DNA of 64,000 nucleotides from Bacteroides cellulosilyticus (GTDB taxonomy: Bacteria > Bacteroidota > Bacteroidia > Bacteroidales > Bacteroidaceae): positions 1 through 64,000 of the forward strand of contig NZ_CP081903.1 of assembly GCF_020091405.1 (NCBI RefSeq). The letters run 5' to 3'. Made by a program: the position numbers and the translations under genes. Shown here one piece after another: positions 61,746-64,000 of the stretch. The notes under the pieces were generated by a model, which saw only the letters and a program-made list of their open reading frames with translations, ran no database searches and was not told the DNA's origin. Numbering within the stretch: position 1 is the stretch's first letter; each line of letters opens with the position of its first letter.

Positions 61746-64000
61746 TTAAAAAGTTAAACTTAAACCAAAAGACCATGTAGAAGAGAGTGGATAGGCATTC
61801 CCCCCCCAACCGCCAGTACAGGTTTCAGGATCAAACAAAGAATTTAAAGAAGTAAAAGTCAATAGGTTCTCACCGGAAACAAAGATACGACAGTTGGATA
61901 CACCCACCTTTTGTAACAAAGATGCAGGTAAAGAATAACCCAATTGTAAGTTCTTCAGGCGCATATAACCTGCATTTTGCATATAACGGCTCTGTACTTT
62001 CTGATTCTTTGCACCGAAACTCGTTCCATCGGATGACTTGGAGAAAATAGGTCTTGGATAATAAGAATTCAAATTAGCAGGAATTTCATGCCCGTCCAGT
62101 CCGAGAGGTTCATCACGAAAGTAATCACCATGCTCTTCCAAGCCAATAGTGAACCATTTACTAAAGCCACCACGAACCCCCCAGAAATAAGAAGACATTC
62201 CTGGCCAAAAATCATGTTTAATAACCCCTTGCAAGAAACAACGAAAATCAAAGCCTTTCCAACTGGCGGTAAGATCAATACCATAGAAATAGTGAGGATT
62301 AGCATCACCCAGTAATTTTAAATCACCATGATCTTCTAATGTAGATGATCCTTCGCTGATTTTACCATCATTATTCAAGTCTTTATACATTATATCTCCC
62401 GCTGCCCACTGCGACCCCAGTGCAGTCTGACCGCCATTGGGCAAAGAAGCTAAATGAGCATCCATCTCTTCTTGCGTTTTAGCAATACCTATGGTCTCAT
62501 ACCCCCAAATCTCATTAATTTTGTGCCCTGTTATATAACCTGTTTTATATTTATTTTCCGTAAGACTATAATATGGCAGTGTTCCGGTCTTATTACCCGG
62601 ATAACTGTCAATATAAGTCACTTGATCAGATAATGACACACTTATTCCATAATTCAGTCCATTATTCAAACGGTCTTTCCACGAAAGTGAGACCTCCCAT
62701 CCCTTAGTCTTTAAATCACAGTTATTCTTCTTCGGCACATCCACCCCCAACGTATTGGGCAGTTGTTCTGCAGGTCCCACCATATTCTTAGTATAACGGA
62801 TAAAGTAATCAAATGATCCTGACAAGCGATTATTGAAAAAACCATAATCCAATCCTACATCCCATGTACGTACCTTTTCCCATGTCAATGACGTACTAAT
62901 CAGACTTCCTACACTAGCAGTATTAGGACGCGCACCGTTCTGAATCCAATCACCATTCAATGCTCCCAGATCCATTACACGGTAAGTAGGATACCATGAG
63001 TTTGTATTCTGGTTGCCTAACTCTCCATAAGAGAATCTCAATTTTAATTGATCAACAATATGGTTGACCGGGGCAAAGAATTCTTCCTGAGCAATATTCC
63101 ATCCGGCAGAAAAAGAAGGTGACAGTTGCCAACGGCTGCCACGGCGGAAACGAGAAGTACCATCGTAACGCATATTCACTTCAAATAAATAGCGTCCTAA
63201 ATAATCATAATTGAGACGACCGAAGAACCCTGCCGTAGCCCATTCGTTAGTATAGCCCTCTACTCCCGTATCTTTAGAATTACCTTTACCATCCAATCCA
63301 TTCGTCAAGTCAAAATCCCAAAAGTCTTCTTGCTCTGTAATCAATCCATATTTGGTGACCGAAAAATAATGTTGCTTCATCTTCTCCGCCTGAAATCCAG
63401 CCATAAACTTAAGATTGTGCTTATCGGCAAAACTGTGAGAATAAGAGCTATAGACATTCAGATTCAAATAATTTTCCTTAAGTTGCGATTCAAATAAGCT
63501 AGTACTTTGGCTACCGTTATTTATTTCGTTACCTTGCGGATCATAATTATAATAAGTAAGCGTAGCTTCCTTCACGTGATCATTTTTAATATGATAATTG
63601 AACTCGACATTAGTAATCCAATTCTTTACAGGTTCCAGAATAAAAGCACCCTGATAATATTGGCGGTCAATTTGCTGATTCCTCTGTCCACCTTCGGCCA
63701 ATTGGCGAGGACCATCCTGATTGATATGCCCGTTACGATCGTAGACAGGTAAATTGGGCCAGTTTCCTCTTCCCAAACCATCGTAATAACTATCCGTAAA
63801 TGCTCTTGGTCTCCAACCGTCAGTACGCGTAAAACGAGTACTCCAGTTAAATTTCAGCCAATCCGTAAGGGTGGCATTGATTTTACCAGTGGCATTGTAG
63901 CGTTTCTGTCCTTCTTCACCGAACCGTATCAAACCCTCCTGATCCAAATAATTGAAAGAAGCGTAATAAGACATCTTCTCACTACCTCCCGTCACACTCA
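61746..64000 (-). CDS. SusC/RagA-family TonB-dependent transporter, second pair (5' end cut by the window)
   Basis: About 750 C-terminal residues are visible. They cover the barrel: NYHIKNDHVKEATLTYYNY, SASFSAGWNIAQEE-type turns (LSPSFSAGWNIAQEEFFAPV), GENLLTFTS and the terminal STWSFGLSLTF strand. The frame is open to the window edge, so signal peptide, carboxypeptidase-like domain and plug lie beyond 64000. I cannot tell whether an anti-sigma domain is present. It is the first visible gene of the long minus-strand operon ending at 46237. Confidence 0.93.
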   Translation of the reverse strand, partial: SVTGGSEKMSYYASFNYLDQEGLIRFGEEGQKRYNATGKINATLTDWLKFNWSTRFTRTDGWRPRAFTDSYYDGLGRGNWPNLPVYDRNGHINQDGPRQLAEGGQRNQQIDRQYYQGAFILEPVKNWITNVEFNYHIKNDHVKEATLTYYNYDPQGNEINNGSQSTSLFESQLKENYLNLNVYSSYSHSFADKHNLKFMAGFQAEKMKQHYFSVTKYGLITEQEDFWDFDLTNGLDGKGNSKDTGVEGYTNEWATAGFFGRLNYDYLGRYLFEVNMRYDGTSRFRRGSRWQLSPSFSAGWNIAQEEFFAPVNHIVDQLKLRFSYGELGNQNTNSWYPTYRVMDLGALNGDWIQNGARPNTASVGSLISTSLTWEKVRTWDVGLDYGFFNNRLSGSFDYFIRYTKNMVGPAEQLPNTLGVDVPKKNNCDLKTKGWEVSLSWKDRLNNGLNYGISVSLSDQVTYIDSYPGNKTGTLPYYSLTENKYKTGYITGHKINEIWGYETIGIAKTQEEMDAHLASLPNGGQTALGSQWAAGDIMYKDLNNDGKISEGSSTLEDHGDLKLLGDANPHYFYGIDLTASWKGFDFRCFLQGVIKHDFWPGMSSYFWGVRGGFSKWFTIGLEEHGDYFRDEPLGLDGHEIPANLNSYYPRPIFSKSSDGTSFGAKNQKVQSRYMQNAGYMRLKNLQLGYSLPASLLQKVGVSNCRIFVSGENLLTFTSLNSLFDPETCTGGWGGNAYPLSSTWSFGLSLTF

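Noticed and set aside
1..64000. tRNA or rRNA genes
   Set aside because: No cloverleaf-like or rRNA-like sequence was recognised in the intergenic regions, although this was by eye only.

Overview
The window looks like a chromosomal segment of a gut Bacteroides (Bacteroidota). The evidence is: paired SusC/SusD genes, a hybrid two-component regulator, Bacteroides-type promoters (TTTG, about 19 nt, TAnnTTTG) instead of sigma70 promoters, an RprX/RprY-type two-component pair, an EF-G2-type elongation factor paralogue, and many secreted glycoside hydrolases. The carbohydrate genes suggest a plant-glycan specialist such as the B. cellulosilyticus/intestinalis group, but I cannot fix the species from sequence alone. 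dnaA starts exactly at base 1, so this is probably the start of a circular assembly rotated to dnaA.

1-8.3 kb is housekeeping: dnaA, a convergent nitroreductase, a B12-dependent ribonucleotide reductase (nrdJ), a starch-binding 4-alpha-glucanotransferase (malQ) and folB. 8.3-10.2 kb is accessory: two large palindromes, an array of six 22-nt palindromic repeats, and an apparently intact IS3-family element with a canonical A AAA AAC frameshift site. 10.3-14 kb holds a TPR lipoprotein, a small secreted protein and two tandem, nearly identical outer-membrane beta-barrel genes. 14.1-18 kb is a minus-strand cluster (mgsA, glycosyltransferase, lipid A-type acyltransferase, mtaB). 18-29.6 kb carries an acyl-CoA ligase, an Ala-rich lipoprotein, a pair of paralogous membrane proteins, the rpsF-rpsR-rplI operon, a MarR regulator, a 58-residue membrane protein missed by simple ORF calling, rprX-rprY, the EF-G2-like gene and a class-I amidotransferase lipoprotein followed by a second array with 22-nt period.

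29.9-64 kb is a large polysaccharide utilization locus that runs off the right edge. It has two SusC/SusD pairs, one hybrid two-component regulator between them, and enzymes or enzyme fusions that look like GH43 (subfamily 24-like) twice, GH35 twice, GH115 twice, GH51, GH28, a CE12-CE4 fusion, a YhcH-type protein and one secreted alpha/alpha-barrel-like protein I cannot name. The enzyme set fits a galactan-backbone plant glycan with arabinose and uronic acid decorations, such as type II arabinogalactan/AGP or pectin side chains. Glycan would be bound by SusD, imported by SusC, trimmed in the periplasm, and sensed by the hybrid regulator.

The least explained signals are the two intergenic arrays at about 8.46 and 29.68 kb. 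They share the same 22-nt period and the same GTTTC-N8-GAAAC-N4 layout but different internal sequence. Several very long near-perfect inverted repeats at gene ends, the barrel-gene duplication with a diverged loop, and the unassigned PUL protein also merit a second look.
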